Shown: positions 8,943 through 18,055, counted from the first letter of the stretch. The stretch: 64,000 nucleotides of DNA from Heyndrickxia shackletonii (GCF_001420715.1 NZ_LJJC01000004.1:2448185-2512184); one strand, 5' to 3'. Notes: generated by a model from the sequence alone, not told the origin. Program-made: numbers and translations.

Positions 8943-9245
8943 TTGAAAAAAATACTTAACAAAGGTGTAACATTAGGGTTGGGGCTAGCGATAACAAGCA
9001 AAGAACAGGCACAGAAACTCGTAGATGAGATGGTAAAAAAAGGAGAACTAAGCAGGGACGAGTCAGTAGAATTTGTTGAAAAACTATTTCAAAAGGGTAT
9101 AGAAACACAAATGCAGCTAGATCAATTGATTACGAAAAAAGCGCAAGAACTGGTGGCAAAATTAAATGTAGCAACCAAAGAGGATATCAGGCGATTGGAA
9201 CAGCGCATAGACCAGATTGACCAAAAAATAAACCCGGCCGAATAA
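8943..9245 (+). CDS. Phasin-like / polyhydroxyalkanoate synthesis regulator family protein
   Basis: A 100-residue, highly charged, mostly helical protein with a coiled-coil C-terminus (TKEDIRRLEQRIDQIDQKI). It matches the small phasin family found upstream of AarF kinases in Bacillaceae. It starts with TTG behind AAGGGGGC. The AarF kinase follows 41 bp later, so the two are probably co-transcribed. Whether it binds polyhydroxyalkanoate granules cannot be told. Confidence 0.8.
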   Translation: MKKILNKGVTLGLGLAITSKEQAQKLVDEMVKKGELSRDESVEFVEKLFQKGIETQMQLDQLITKKAQELVAKLNVATKEDIRRLEQRIDQIDQKINPAE

Positions 9246-9286
9246 TAGTAATACAATGGTTGCCTGCGATAAAGGAGTGAATTCCT

Positions 9287-10966
9287 ATTTTAGAAAAAAG
9301 AGTTCGTCACCTCGGGCGTTACCGAGATATTGTTGCTGCCTTTACCCGCAATGGTTTCGGTTTTCTTGTCAAGGATCTAGGGCTTTTTGAAGTACTTGCC
9401 TTACCGAAACGCTTATTTATAGATGGTCATCAGCAGATGAATTCCAAGTCCATCGGGGAACGTGTCCGACTAATATTGGAGGAATTAGGCCCAACGTTTA
9501 TTAAAATGGGGCAGATTGCTAGTACCCGGCCAGATATAATACCTGAAGAAATTCTTAAAGAGCTGGAAAAATTACAGGATCATGTCCCACCCTTTCCATT
9601 TGAAGAAGTGGAGCGCATTGTCCAAGAGGAACTCGGCAGTACAATCGACACTTTGTTTAAAGAATTCCAGGAAGTTCCCATTGCAGCTGCTTCCATCGGA
9701 CAAGTTCATTTTGCAGTATTGAAGTCGAATGAACGTGTAGCAGTCAAAATCCAACGGCCTAATATTAGTAAAATAATCCAAACGGACTTAGAAATTTTGC
9801 AGGACTTGGTACAGTTAGCTTCACAACGATTAGAATGGGCTTCACGATATCAGCTTCCTGAAATTGTGGAAGAGTTCTCAAAATCACTTCGAGAGGAATT
9901 GAACTACACGATTGAGGCTCGTAACACAGAGAGAGTTTCGAAACAATTTGAAAAAGACTCAAACATCCATATTCCAAATGTATACTGGGATTTATCCACT
10001 CAAAAAATATTGACGTTGGAATTTGCAGAAGGCATTAAGCTAAATGATATGCGGAAGCTGGATGAATTAGGATATAATCGCAAAATCCTAGCGGAACGAT
10101 TTGTCCACTCCATCTTCCAGCAAATTCTTATAGAAGGATTTTTCCATGGTGATCCCCACCCTGGTAATATATTGGCCGGGCCCGGAGAAGTCATTGTATT
10201 TTTGGATTTTGGTATGGTCGGACGCCTCACCTTAGAAATGAAAACCTATATTGCCGCCCTCATTATTGCGATGATGCGCAAAAATACAAATGGTGTGATA
10301 AAAGCAATCACCAAGATGGGGTTAATTCCAGATGATATCGATATGCAGAAATTAACGAAGGATGTAGATGAGTTAAAAGAAAAATATTTGGATGTCCCTT
10401 TAAGTCAGGTAAGCCTTGGAGAGTCCATAAACGATCTTTTTTCCATTGCATTTAAACATCATATTCAGATTCCTGCGGATCTGACTTTATTAGGGAAAAC
10501 GCTGCTTACAATGGAAGGTACGGTGGAAATGCTGGATCCTGAGCTCAGTATTATGAATATAGCCGAACCATTCGGGCGCAAACTTCTTAAGGAGCGACTT
10601 CACCCGAAAAAGGTAGCGGAAAATGCGGCTAGTTATTTATTTGAATATGGAGAAATCCTTTCCCAATTACCAAAGCATATTCAAGAATTAACCTCCACAA
10701 TCAAAAAAGGTAAATTACGAATGGAGATTACGGTTCCCGAGCTTGAGCAGTTTTTAAAAAAGCTGGACCGAATCAGCAGCCGCTTGTCATTCAGTATTAT
10801 TTTACTTTCTTTTAGTATCATTATGGTTGGACTTATAATTGGATCTGCATTAAGTAACCAATCGACGCTGTTATGGAATATCCCAGCACAAGAAATTGGC
10901 TTTACTATAGCTGTTTTAATGTTATTATGGTTACTATTCTCCATTTTTAGGTCGGGAAAAAAATAG
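9287..10966 (+). CDS. AarF/UbiB/ABC1 family kinase-like protein, apparently initiated at ATT
   Basis: The frame is open from 9281, and the translated region before the first ATG (9437) carries conserved N-terminal family sequence (VRHLGRYRDIVAAFTRNGFG), so the ATG is internal. The only start candidate with proper spacing is ATT at 9287, nine bases after AAGGAG. This gives about 559 residues, the usual length. Kinase-like motifs follow: LGPTFIKMGQIASTRPD, AAASIGQVH (the AxAS signature), VAVKIQRP (Lys), FHGDPHPGNI, and FLDFGMVG (metal-binding Asp). The C-terminus has two membrane segments. The family is linked to quinone lipid biology. A terminator follows. Confidence 0.85.
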   Translation: MLEKRVRHLGRYRDIVAAFTRNGFGFLVKDLGLFEVLALPKRLFIDGHQQMNSKSIGERVRLILEELGPTFIKMGQIASTRPDIIPEEILKELEKLQDHVPPFPFEEVERIVQEELGSTIDTLFKEFQEVPIAAASIGQVHFAVLKSNERVAVKIQRPNISKIIQTDLEILQDLVQLASQRLEWASRYQLPEIVEEFSKSLREELNYTIEARNTERVSKQFEKDSNIHIPNVYWDLSTQKILTLEFAEGIKLNDMRKLDELGYNRKILAERFVHSIFQQILIEGFFHGDPHPGNILAGPGEVIVFLDFGMVGRLTLEMKTYIAALIIAMMRKNTNGVIKAITKMGLIPDDIDMQKLTKDVDELKEKYLDVPLSQVSLGESINDLFSIAFKHHIQIPADLTLLGKTLLTMEGTVEMLDPELSIMNIAEPFGRKLLKERLHPKKVAENAASYLFEYGEILSQLPKHIQELTSTIKKGKLRMEITVPELEQFLKKLDRISSRLSFSIILLSFSIIMVGLIIGSALSNQSTLLWNIPAQEIGFTIAVLMLLWLLFSIFRSGKK

Positions 10967-10967
10967 A

Positions 10968-11008
10968 GTGTCAGGCACCAAAATGGATAGTGCCTGACAA
11001 CCTTTATT
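10968..11008 (+). terminator. Terminator of the AarF-like gene
   Basis: TGTCAGGCAC and GTGCCTGACA form a perfect 10-bp stem followed by ACCTTTATTTTTT. It can also end the convergent nitroreductase gene at 11004. Confidence 0.8.
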
Positions 11009-11753
11009 TTTTATTAAAGCCCTGCTTTTCAACGAAATCTTTCATATAAGTTCTAGTAGGCACTTTAAATTTCACTGCCATTTGAGAAGTCCACGTATCA
11101 TCCCTTTTTCCATTTGTTCGCTCCATATAATATTGCTGAATCGTTTTATTATAATCCTCTAGTTGTTTTTTCAATACAGCAGCGTCAGATTGATATTCAT
11201 CCTCATGATAAATATGTTCAAATGGCAACCGCGGTTTTTGTGATGATTGATTCAATGGATAGCCAATTGTCATCCCAAACAACGGGATGACGAACTTTGG
11301 AATATTAAGTACTTTTGATACTTCTTCCAGGTTGTTGCGAAGTCCCCCGATATAGCAGATTCCTAGTCCTAATGCTTCTGCTGCCAATGCGGCATTTTGC
11401 GCAGCTAAAGCAGCATCGATGATCGCAACCATAAAGGTTTCAGTTGTTTCTAATGCTGGATAAATATCCACTTTTTCCATTTCCGCAATAAGTTCATGAC
11501 GGTGAAGATCCGCACAAAAAACTAGGAGATGTCCATTATTTTCAACATGCTGATTACCAGAGCATTCAGCAAGCTTCTTCTTTTTCTCTTTATCCTTTAC
11601 CCCAATAATCGTATAGGCTTGAACAAAGCTTGAGGTTGCTGCAGATTGAGCACTTTCCACAATAGCCTTTATTTGTTCATCCGTTAAACGGCGATCCTCA
11701 AAATGACGGATAGAACGATGATTTTGGATTAAGTCGATGAATTGATTCAACAC
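11004..11753 (-). CDS. NfsA-type NADPH-dependent nitroreductase/flavin reductase
   Basis: A 249-residue protein of the oxygen-insensitive NfsA/NfrA group. FMN-binding HRSIRHFEDRRLTDEQ lies at residues 12-27, SAQSAATSSFVQAY at 34-47, and GLGICYIGGLRNN near 125. The C-terminal extension (HEDEYQSDAAVLKKQLEDYN...) is typical of this longer branch. It reduces nitroaromatics or flavins with NADPH. Single gene, converging on the AarF operon. Confidence 0.9.
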   Translation of the reverse strand: MLNQFIDLIQNHRSIRHFEDRRLTDEQIKAIVESAQSAATSSFVQAYTIIGVKDKEKKKKLAECSGNQHVENNGHLLVFCADLHRHELIAEMEKVDIYPALETTETFMVAIIDAALAAQNAALAAEALGLGICYIGGLRNNLEEVSKVLNIPKFVIPLFGMTIGYPLNQSSQKPRLPFEHIYHEDEYQSDAAVLKKQLEDYNKTIQQYYMERTNGKRDDTWTSQMAVKFKVPTRTYMKDFVEKQGFNKK

Positions 11754-12006
11754 CCTTCACTCCTATTAAAAATATTTTTTTATTTCTCTCAATTAAAAAA
11801 GAATATTTTTATTGTACAAATTTTAATATACCTATCGCTCTTTTTAAAATCAATTTAATGAACTCCTAGGAAGGGAAGGATTTTAATAAATTAATGGTTT
11901 TGTTTTAGGGAAAAAACTGCAACTAAATATATGAAAATTCTCAAAATCTATTACTTCTGAAACCAATTATGGGTGTTGTCCGTATAAGAATTATGGAGGT
12001 GATACA

Positions 12007-12435
12007 ATGGTGTTTCCATCAAGGAAAGATGTATGGATGGGAATTGTGGTTTGGACTACAATTGTATTTTTTCTGTGGGTTTTATATCGTTCAATATTTG
12101 TTCAACTTGATTTATTGGGCATCATCGCAATGGTTGTATTAATTTACTTTTTGGGAATGATTTGGTTCAACACTTGTTATAAAATAGAAAACAATAACCT
12201 TAAAGTATCATTTGGACCATTTAAAAAGTCTATTGATATAAAAGAAATCACATCAATACGGAAAACAAAAAATATCTTTACCGCACCATCCCTTTCCTTT
12301 AATCGCATTGAAATATATTACGGAAAGTATGGGTCAATTCAAATTTCCCCTATAGACCTACAAGCATTTATAAGTGAGTTACGAAAAGAGAACCCCAACA
12401 TTCAACTTAATAATAAATTCAATAAATATCTATGA
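12007..12435 (+). CDS. Membrane-anchored bacterial PH-domain protein
   Basis: A 142-residue protein with two N-terminal membrane helices (residues about 10-55) followed by a PH-like fold (YKIENNNLKVSFGPFKKSIDIKEITSIRKT...). This matches the bacterial PH domain family seen in YyaB-like and bacteriocin-immunity proteins such as SunI. Start ATG is behind ATGGAGGTGATAC. Role unknown; membrane-linked. A weak hairpin with T6 follows at about 12447-12469. Confidence 0.75.
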   Translation: MVFPSRKDVWMGIVVWTTIVFFLWVLYRSIFVQLDLLGIIAMVVLIYFLGMIWFNTCYKIENNNLKVSFGPFKKSIDIKEITSIRKTKNIFTAPSLSFNRIEIYYGKYGSIQISPIDLQAFISELRKENPNIQLNNKFNKYL

Positions 12436-12792
12436 GTCTGTCCCCTTTATATAGGGTCTTTTTTATACACTTTAAAACATTTCAACGTTGCATAATTGGA
12501 TTTTCGAATCGCTGAAATAAGCATTTGTTTCGACTTGATTTTCATTTAGCTTTCTCATAGCTCTGTACTCTCCTACCATTTAAGGATCTTGATAGGATTT
12601 AAGTGTAGTGTAAATTATGCTTAACCTCATTCTAAATTTAAGACGGGGTTAAAATACACTTTATTTCTTGACTTTTTAAACACAAAAAATGATTGAGTTT
12701 AAAATTTTCTAAAAAATAGGAGGATTGTAAGGTATGTTATAGAATAATTTAAATTGTTACACCTTATTAATTTCGAGGGGAGGTGAAAAGAT

Positions 12793-12825
12793 ATGGGTAA
12801 TTTACTATGGTGGCTGCTTCGTTAA
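12793..12825 (+). CDS. Possible 10-residue leader peptide (MGNLLWWLLR)
   Basis: A strong ribosome binding site, GGGGAGGTG, lies eight bases before an ATG that opens an 11-codon frame ending in TAA. The peptide is hydrophobic with two tryptophans. A good terminator lies 90 bp downstream at 12917-12970. It may be a regulatory peptide, a tiny toxin, or the remains of a larger gene. The 12436-12780 stretch before it shows nothing else. Confidence 0.3.
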   Translation: MGNLLWWLLR

Positions 12826-12916
12826 TTGCTGTTTCTGTTGGTATAACGGAATCAGATCCAACGACAATTAGAAGAAGTAAGATTTTTTTTCCGTCTTTTA
12901 CAGTTTTAGAAGCAAA

Positions 12917-12970
12917 AACTCCCCAAAACCGCCGATATTATGGTGCTTTTGAGGAGTTATTTATTTTTTT
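12917..12970. terminator. Bidirectional terminator
   Basis: AACTCC-CCAAAA and TTTTGAGGAGTT form a near-perfect 12-bp stem with T-rich runs on both sides. It serves the plus-strand mini-ORF and the minus-strand toxin-like frame, giving a convergent arrangement. Confidence 0.75.
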
Positions 12971-13014
12971 TGTATATAGAAATGGAGTCACTCTTTTATC
13001 TCTTTAGCCTTATG

Positions 13015-13158
13015 TTAATATCCAATACTTTTAAAAATTCGGAAGGCATTCTCAGACATATTTTTTATGAAGATTTCTCTGCCTTCAAATTTCACCTGTG
13101 CAATAGTTGCAAAACCGATCATTAGAACCAGTGCCTCGAAGATTGTTATTATAGGCAC
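13015..13158 (-). pseudogene. Holin-like (TxpA/Hol_Tox type) toxin remnant
   Basis: The minus-strand frame reads ITIFEALVLMIGFATIA, which matches the N-terminus of small holin-like type I toxins. It sits behind a perfect AAGGAGGTG, but the codon where ATG is expected is ATA. The rest (QVKFEGREIFIKN...SIGY) does not look like the family tail. The ribosome binding site lies in a long hairpin (13154-13206), typical of type I toxin mRNAs. Probably an inactivated toxin gene, or an ATA start. Confidence 0.4.
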
Positions 13159-13206
13159 CTCCTTTCTTGCCGTGACATGATCACAAGACAAGAACGAAAA
13201 GGTGCC
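13154..13206 (-). promoter_or_regulatory. 5' hairpin hiding the toxin ribosome binding site
   Basis: Minus strand GGCACCTTTTCGTTCTTG pairs with CAAGAAAGGAGGTGCC, covering AGGAGG. Such sequestration is common in type I toxin messages. Confidence 0.45.
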
Positions 13207-13249
13207 ACCTAACTATTTTTATACAAAAAAGCATATGTTACTATGCTTA

Positions 13250-14251
13250 TTATCTCCCTTCCACCACTTCTTTTAATATTTCATAAGACCGCTTCTGTTT
13301 ATCTGCATCATATATATACGAAACTGCCATAATTTCATTTACGTTGAAATAACTTTGGAAATTCGTTAACTGTTGACGAATACTCTCTTTGCTCCCCATG
13401 AAAGACATTCTGGACATAGATTCGGCCATTTCCGCTTCCATCGGCGTCCAAAGATAATCCATTGTCTCCACTGGCGGTTGCAGTTTTATTCTAGATCCTC
13501 TTACGACATTTAGGAAAAATTGTTTCATAGTAGTGGATAAATTCTTTGCTTCTTCATCTGTTTCAGCTGCAATTACATTTAAGCATACCATCATATATGG
13601 TTTATCTAGATATTGCGACGGCTTAAATTCCATACGATAAATTGAAATCGCCTCTTCCATATATCTTGGAGCAAAATGGGACGCAAATACATATGGCAAT
13701 CCTAATCGCGCTGCTAAATGAGCGGAATCCGTAGAAGAACCTAATACATAAATAGGAATATTCGTACCTACTCCGGGATAAGCTTTTACACTGCCCTGTT
13801 CTTCTTCTGGTCCGAAATAAGTTAAAAGTGATTGAATATCATCAGGAAATGTATACACGGAATCAACCTGTGAGCGTCTTAAAGCACTTGCTGTTTCCAT
13901 ATCTGTACCAGGAGCGCGGCCAAGCCCTAAATCCACACGACCAGGATATATTGTAGCCATTGTCCCGAATTGCTCTGCCACAACTAATGGTGAATGATTT
14001 GGCAGCATAACCCCGCCAGAGCCTACTTTAATTTTGCTGGTATGTTCTAATGTATGTTTTATTAAAATCGATGTCGCTGAACTGACAAGCGTTGATGTAT
14101 TATGATGTTCTGCAATCCAGTATCGTGTATACCCCATCTTTTCCACTGCTTGAGCAAGGTCTACCATAGAGTCAATTGCCTCTTTTGTAGTCTGCCCTTC
14201 TCGGATTGGAGCTAAATTTAATACGGATACAGGTATATGAATATTTGTCAT
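13250..14251 (-). CDS. LLM class flavin-dependent oxidoreductase
   Basis: A 333-residue luciferase-like monooxygenase family protein (YceB/YtmO-like branch). Signatures are [13 protein letters not shown] near the start, RYWIAEHHN near residue 42, [14 protein letters not shown], and the [20 protein letters not shown] barrel strand near 77-96. The [14 protein letters not shown] loop binds FMN. The family oxidises varied substrates with FMNH2 and oxygen; the substrate is unknown. A short hairpin plus T6 follows (about 13224-13245). Confidence 0.9.
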   Translation of the reverse strand: MTNIHIPVSVLNLAPIREGQTTKEAIDSMVDLAQAVEKMGYTRYWIAEHHNTSTLVSSATSILIKHTLEHTSKIKVGSGGVMLPNHSPLVVAEQFGTMATIYPGRVDLGLGRAPGTDMETASALRRSQVDSVYTFPDDIQSLLTYFGPEEEQGSVKAYPGVGTNIPIYVLGSSTDSAHLAARLGLPYVFASHFAPRYMEEAISIYRMEFKPSQYLDKPYMMVCLNVIAAETDEEAKNLSTTMKQFFLNVVRGSRIKLQPPVETMDYLWTPMEAEMAESMSRMSFMGSKESIRQQLTNFQSYFNVNEIMAVSYIYDADKQKRSYEILKEVVEGR

Positions 14252-14533
14252 CCTCTATTTTCCTTTCAAATTGTAGATTAATACTATAGTAACAATTGGC
14301 AATCATAAAACCAACTTATTTGCTTGGGATTGTATACAATAGGAACAAACCGAATTAATGCAAAATAGACATGAAATATTGATTCATCCGAGAAGAATCC
14401 TTTTGACTTTCTTTTTCTTTGAAATGTCCTTTTGATATCTCTATAAGTACAAATATTGACTGGACAACGATTGAAAAAAATTAATTGAAAAAGACTGTCA
14501 AAATGACAGTCCGAATTTACTAATTACAATCGT

Positions 14534-14683
14534 TCACTTCCCCTTTTTTTCTTTTGATCCCTGTATGGAAACATTTTTCGGTCTTTTTGGATATGATGCT
14601 TTGTTCGAGTCATCAGGACCAGTAAGATCATTTCTTTGATCTAACACCTCGCCTGTATACTCAAAAGAATTTCCTTTTTCCAT
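14534..14683 (-). CDS. Small hydrophilic hypothetical protein (49 aa)
   Basis: Starts at ATG 14683, seven bases after GGAGGTG; the longer frame to 14740 has no such box. The peptide (MEKGNSFEYTGEVLDQRND...) is polar, probably disordered, ends in basic residues (GSKEKKGK), and has no recognised domain. It lies 58 bp downstream of the beta-lactamase-like gene on the same strand. Function unknown. Confidence 0.6.
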   Translation of the reverse strand: MEKGNSFEYTGEVLDQRNDLTGPDDSNKASYPKRPKNVSIQGSKEKKGK

Positions 14684-14740
14684 TCTATTCACCTCCAATG
14701 AATAGGATGGTTTATTCAGGTGCCTTTTTATACTCAGCAA

Positions 14741-15544
14741 TCACTCTTTTAAATAATTAAAAATGCACTCTCCGATTTGAGCCATTGTTTGTTTAGCAAG
14801 CTTATCCTCTACATCCTTTGAAAGTACAACTATATTCATCGTTCGCCTGCCGACATATAAAACCCCGATATCATGACGAATACCTGTTACCCAGCCAGTT
14901 TTATTCGCAAATTCCCATTCCTGCTTCGTTCCGATAATATTAGATTTGATTTCAGGAAATTTGTAAGGTAAACAGTCACGGAACTGTTGTTTTTTCATAA
15001 TGTCAATCATTTGTTCGCATGCATATTGGGAAATGATCATACCTGAAGTTAACTTTTTGAGAAGGACCGCCATATCCCTTGCTGTGATCATATTTCTCCC
15101 ATTTGTTTTAACTGGAACAGTATTAAGCTTATTGTAAAAGCAACTATTCCTCATTCCAATCTCCGCCATCATTTCTTGTATTTTTTCAACTCCAACTAAG
15201 TCTATTAATACATTCGTAGCCGTATTATCACTTTGAATAATCATGAGCGTGAGATAATCATAGATGGTAAGACGGATTCCAGGTGTCAAATGTTGAAGAA
15301 CACCGCCTTCAACTAATTCTTCCCTTTTTAAGACAATCGTATCGCTTAATTTAAAAAGCCCCTCATCAAATGCCGAAAAAACGGCAGCCATGATCGGTAC
15401 CTTAATAATACTAGCTGCATAGAATACTTCATTTTCATTCCATGACCAAGTTTCATTCTTATCCAGATCCTCCAGATAAATTCCCCATGTTCCACCTGTA
15501 GTATTCATAAATGCTTGGATTTCTTTTATCAACTTCTCCAACAC
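14741..15544 (-). CDS. Class A beta-lactamase-like serine hydrolase
   Basis: A 267-residue protein of the beta-lactamase2 family. Catalytic motifs are visible: SIIK (SxxK, near residue 45), SDN in QSDNTATN (near 108), and KTG in ANKTGWV (near 216). The general-base glutamate of true class A enzymes (ExxLN) is not seen: the equivalent stretch reads CFYNKLNTV. No signal peptide is present. It may therefore be an intracellular esterase or peptidase-like relative, or carry an unusual export route. The sirtuin gene lies 25 bp upstream on the same strand. Confidence 0.82.
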   Translation of the reverse strand: MLEKLIKEIQAFMNTTGGTWGIYLEDLDKNETWSWNENEVFYAASIIKVPIMAAVFSAFDEGLFKLSDTIVLKREELVEGGVLQHLTPGIRLTIYDYLTLMIIQSDNTATNVLIDLVGVEKIQEMMAEIGMRNSCFYNKLNTVPVKTNGRNMITARDMAVLLKKLTSGMIISQYACEQMIDIMKKQQFRDCLPYKFPEIKSNIIGTKQEWEFANKTGWVTGIRHDIGVLYVGRRTMNIVVLSKDVEDKLAKQTMAQIGECIFNYLKE

Positions 15545-15569
15545 CCCATCCCCCTTACTAATATTAAAA

Positions 15570-16355
15570 TTAATACTCCTTTCTATTATTTAACCAATTA
15601 TCTATTTGTGTCATCGCCTTTCCTATTGATTCATGTATAACATATGTATCCGCTCCAAAATCATATGGTGTTTCTCCTTTATTAATAATGCATAGAGGTA
15701 CACCTTTTTTTCTGTATTGCGGAAAGATGGAGAAAGGTGCGACAAGTAGACTTGTTCCTAACACTAAAACAAAATCTGCTTCATTCATGTATTGAATAAT
15801 TGTATTTATCCCTTTCGTTGAAAACCAATTACCGGTATCCCCAAATAAAACAACATCCGGTTTAATATATCGATCCTCTTTATCTTTCGAATCACAGTGA
15901 TTACACACATAAAAATCTTCCATTGTTTCTATGCGACGAACCATTTCCTCTGTGACATACTTTTTCCCACAGTTTAAACATGTAGCAGTCTTCATCGTCC
16001 CATGAAATTCAATGACATTTTTGCTCCCTGCTTTTTGATGGAGGCCATCAATATTCTGAGTAATAATCGTGGCAATTTTTCCTTCGTGTTCCCACTTAGC
16101 CAGAATTTCATGCCCTTTATTAGGAAGAGCATTCGGATGATAGAGATTTTCTACCGCAAATTGATAAAACTCTATTGGATGCTGATAAAAATAGTCAAGG
16201 GAAAGAATGTATTCAGGTGCCAAAGAGTAAATTCCGGTCCTGGAACGAAAATCCTTGATTCCAGATTCTGTACTAATCCCTGCTCCTGTTAAAACCACTA
16301 TCTTCCTTGCATCTCGAATAAAATTGGTACAAGTATCTAGCATGTTGGAATTCAT
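15570..16355 (-). CDS. Sir2-family NAD-dependent protein deacylase
   Basis: A 261-residue sirtuin. NAD site TGAGISTESGIKDFRS lies near residues 23-38, TQNIDGLH near 102, catalytic His in EFHGT near 119, a four-cysteine zinc site CLNCGK...CNHCDS near 127-155, and GTSLLVAPF near 196. It removes acyl groups from lysine using NAD. Start ATG 16355 (MNSNMLD) has AGGAGTGG upstream, so the longer frame to 16367 is not used. It probably shares a transcript with the beta-lactamase-like gene. Confidence 0.93.
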   Translation of the reverse strand: MNSNMLDTCTNFIRDARKIVVLTGAGISTESGIKDFRSRTGIYSLAPEYILSLDYFYQHPIEFYQFAVENLYHPNALPNKGHEILAKWEHEGKIATIITQNIDGLHQKAGSKNVIEFHGTMKTATCLNCGKKYVTEEMVRRIETMEDFYVCNHCDSKDKEDRYIKPDVVLFGDTGNWFSTKGINTIIQYMNEADFVLVLGTSLLVAPFSIFPQYRKKGVPLCIINKGETPYDFGADTYVIHESIGKAMTQIDNWLNNRKEY

Positions 16356-16469
16356 GTAAATAACCACTCCTGAATGTATCGTATTCCTTATTTATAATAT
16401 GACTTTCAATAGGACAAAAATCAAAATTTCGAGCCATCGTTGTATAAATAAAAAATATCATCGTATGTC

Positions 16470-16655
16470 ATAAACGGACACAGATTCCGTTATTTTGAAC
16501 AAATGCCCCTAATTTATAGGCTTAGCGGACACAGGATCCGTTAATTACGAAAAAACACTTGGGATTCACTGTTTTTATACCGTATAACGGAACCTCTGTC
16601 CGCAAATATTTGAAAATAACCTATTTTGTCACATATAACGGTACTGAAGTCCTCC
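16470..16655. repeat. Cluster of four short imperfect palindromes (CGGACACAG..TCCGTTA)
   Basis: Two direct copies (about 16472-16493 and 16523-16545) read AACGGACACAGATTCCGTTA-like. Two copies in the opposite sense (about 16583-16606 and 16634-16653) read ATAACGGAACCTCTGTCCG-like. They are spaced 50-60 bp apart in an otherwise gene-free region. The core resembles that of the palindromes in the 690-1218 repeat. Confidence 0.6.
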
Positions 16656-16740
16656 AAACTCATATTAAGCATCCAAATGTAATAAAAGACCAGATCATAT
16701 GTGATTTGGCCCCCTTAACTATTGAAGAAACATCAAAAAA

Positions 16741-16766
16741 AAGGAACGTATCCACATTCCTTTTTC
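16741..16766 (-). terminator. Terminator of the small membrane protein gene
   Basis: Minus strand AAAAAGGAATGTG and ACGTTCCTTTTTTTT form a stem with a T8 tract just past the stop at 16770. Confidence 0.75.
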
Positions 16767-16769
16767 CGG

Positions 16770-16952
16770 CTAATTTGTACTTTTTAATTTTTTTCTTTCC
16801 ATATTTACAAGTGCAAGTAATCCGGCACCGATTAAACCAACAAATAAGTTTAGAGTTACAAGCTCAAAATGTCCTGTTGCTACACTATAAGCGGTTCCAA
16901 AGACCGAATAAAGAATCACCATAATGTAAAAACCGATCATCGCTTTAACCAT
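16770..16952 (-). CDS. Small two-helix membrane protein (60 aa)
   Basis: Start ATG 16952 follows GGGAGAGG with good spacing; the track to 16982 overlaps that box. The product has two hydrophobic segments (IGFYIMVILYSVFGTAYSV and LVTLNLFVGLIGAGLLALV) and a basic tail MERKKLKSTN. Family not recognised. Monocistronic with its own terminator. Confidence 0.65.
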   Translation of the reverse strand: MVKAMIGFYIMVILYSVFGTAYSVATGHFELVTLNLFVGLIGAGLLALVNMERKKLKSTN

Positions 16953-17077
16953 AATAACCTCTCCCTTTTCCCTTTGTTGCAATAAGAAACTGTCATCGTT
17001 TTCTAAATTGTAACAAACAATTCACAAAATGTACATAAAAAATTTTCTTTTTGTACACAATTATTCATTTGGAGGGT

Positions 17078-18055
17078 TTATGCTCGAAAAATTTCTCGAT
17101 GCGCCGGAATCCCAGCAATACTTTCTGTACTATAAATTGCGTTTAATATCGCATTTTCCATTACTTTTGCGGCCATTGGTCCAAGCAAATCAATCGAAAC
17201 CTTTTTGTTTCCAGTAGCTAAAGTGAAAATCGTATCACCGTCATGCATAGTGTGTGCTGGATAAATCGTCCTCGCATAACCGTCCTGAGCCATTTGTGAA
17301 ATCTTCGTCGCTTCCGCCTTCGTTAGTGCTGCATTTACGGCAATCACACCGATGGTTGTATTTGTACCAGCTTTGATCATCATTTCTTTATTTTGTTGGA
17401 GAAAATCCATAAAATCTACAACCTGATTCTTCTCACGACTATATGCACCTGCTACTATTTTCCCGTTGGAAGGATCGCGGATTTCCCCTAAAGGGTTCAC
17501 AGCTACCACTGCCCCAATAACGATTTCCTCGTTCAAACGAATCGATGCAGTTCCCAGTCCGCCTTTCATGCAATGTTCAAAACCAAGGAATTTTCCGACA
17601 GTAGCACCGCAGCCTGCTCCAATATTCCCTGTTGGAAATGGTTTACTGCTAGCAATTTTTGCTGCCTCATATCCCATCTTTTTATCTGGTCTTATCTTTG
17701 GATTTCCGTTTGCTAAATCAAAAAGAATAGCAGCTGGCACAATGGGCACCTTTGCCACACCGGTATCATGTCCGATATTTCTTTCTTCTAAGTATTGCAT
17801 GACTCCAGAAGCTGTATCTAAACCGAAGGCACTCCCCCCGCTCAACACAATACCGTGAACCTTATCGACTAAATTAATCGGACTTAATAAATCCGTTTCC
17901 CTAGTTCCTGGTGCAGATCCGCGAACATCTACACCCCCAGTTGCACCTTTTTCTGTTAAAATTACCGTACAGCCCGTCAATGCCTCCATATCTTGCATAT
18001 TCCCTACTTTAATTCCAGGTACATCAATGATTTGTCCACTTATCATCTCAATCAC
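17078..18055 (-). CDS. P1 family peptidase (DmpA-type L-aminopeptidase/D-esterase)
   Basis: A 325-residue Ntn-type hydrolase of the DmpA/P1 family. GIVLSGGSAFGLDTASGVM near residues 70-88, the NIGAGCGATVGK region near 146 and GTNTTIGVIAVNAALTKAE near 237 are family hallmarks. Members mature by autocleavage near the GTNTTIGVIAVN region and release N-terminal or D-amino acids. A short frame from ATG 18046 is possible. It faces the same way as the fructosamine locus but is separated by about 110 bp. Confidence 0.88.
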   Translation of the reverse strand: MIEMISGQIIDVPGIKVGNMQDMEALTGCTVILTEKGATGGVDVRGSAPGTRETDLLSPINLVDKVHGIVLSGGSAFGLDTASGVMQYLEERNIGHDTGVAKVPIVPAAILFDLANGNPKIRPDKKMGYEAAKIASSKPFPTGNIGAGCGATVGKFLGFEHCMKGGLGTASIRLNEEIVIGAVVAVNPLGEIRDPSNGKIVAGAYSREKNQVVDFMDFLQQNKEMMIKAGTNTTIGVIAVNAALTKAEATKISQMAQDGYARTIYPAHTMHDGDTIFTLATGNKKVSIDLLGPMAAKVMENAILNAIYSTESIAGIPAHREIFRA

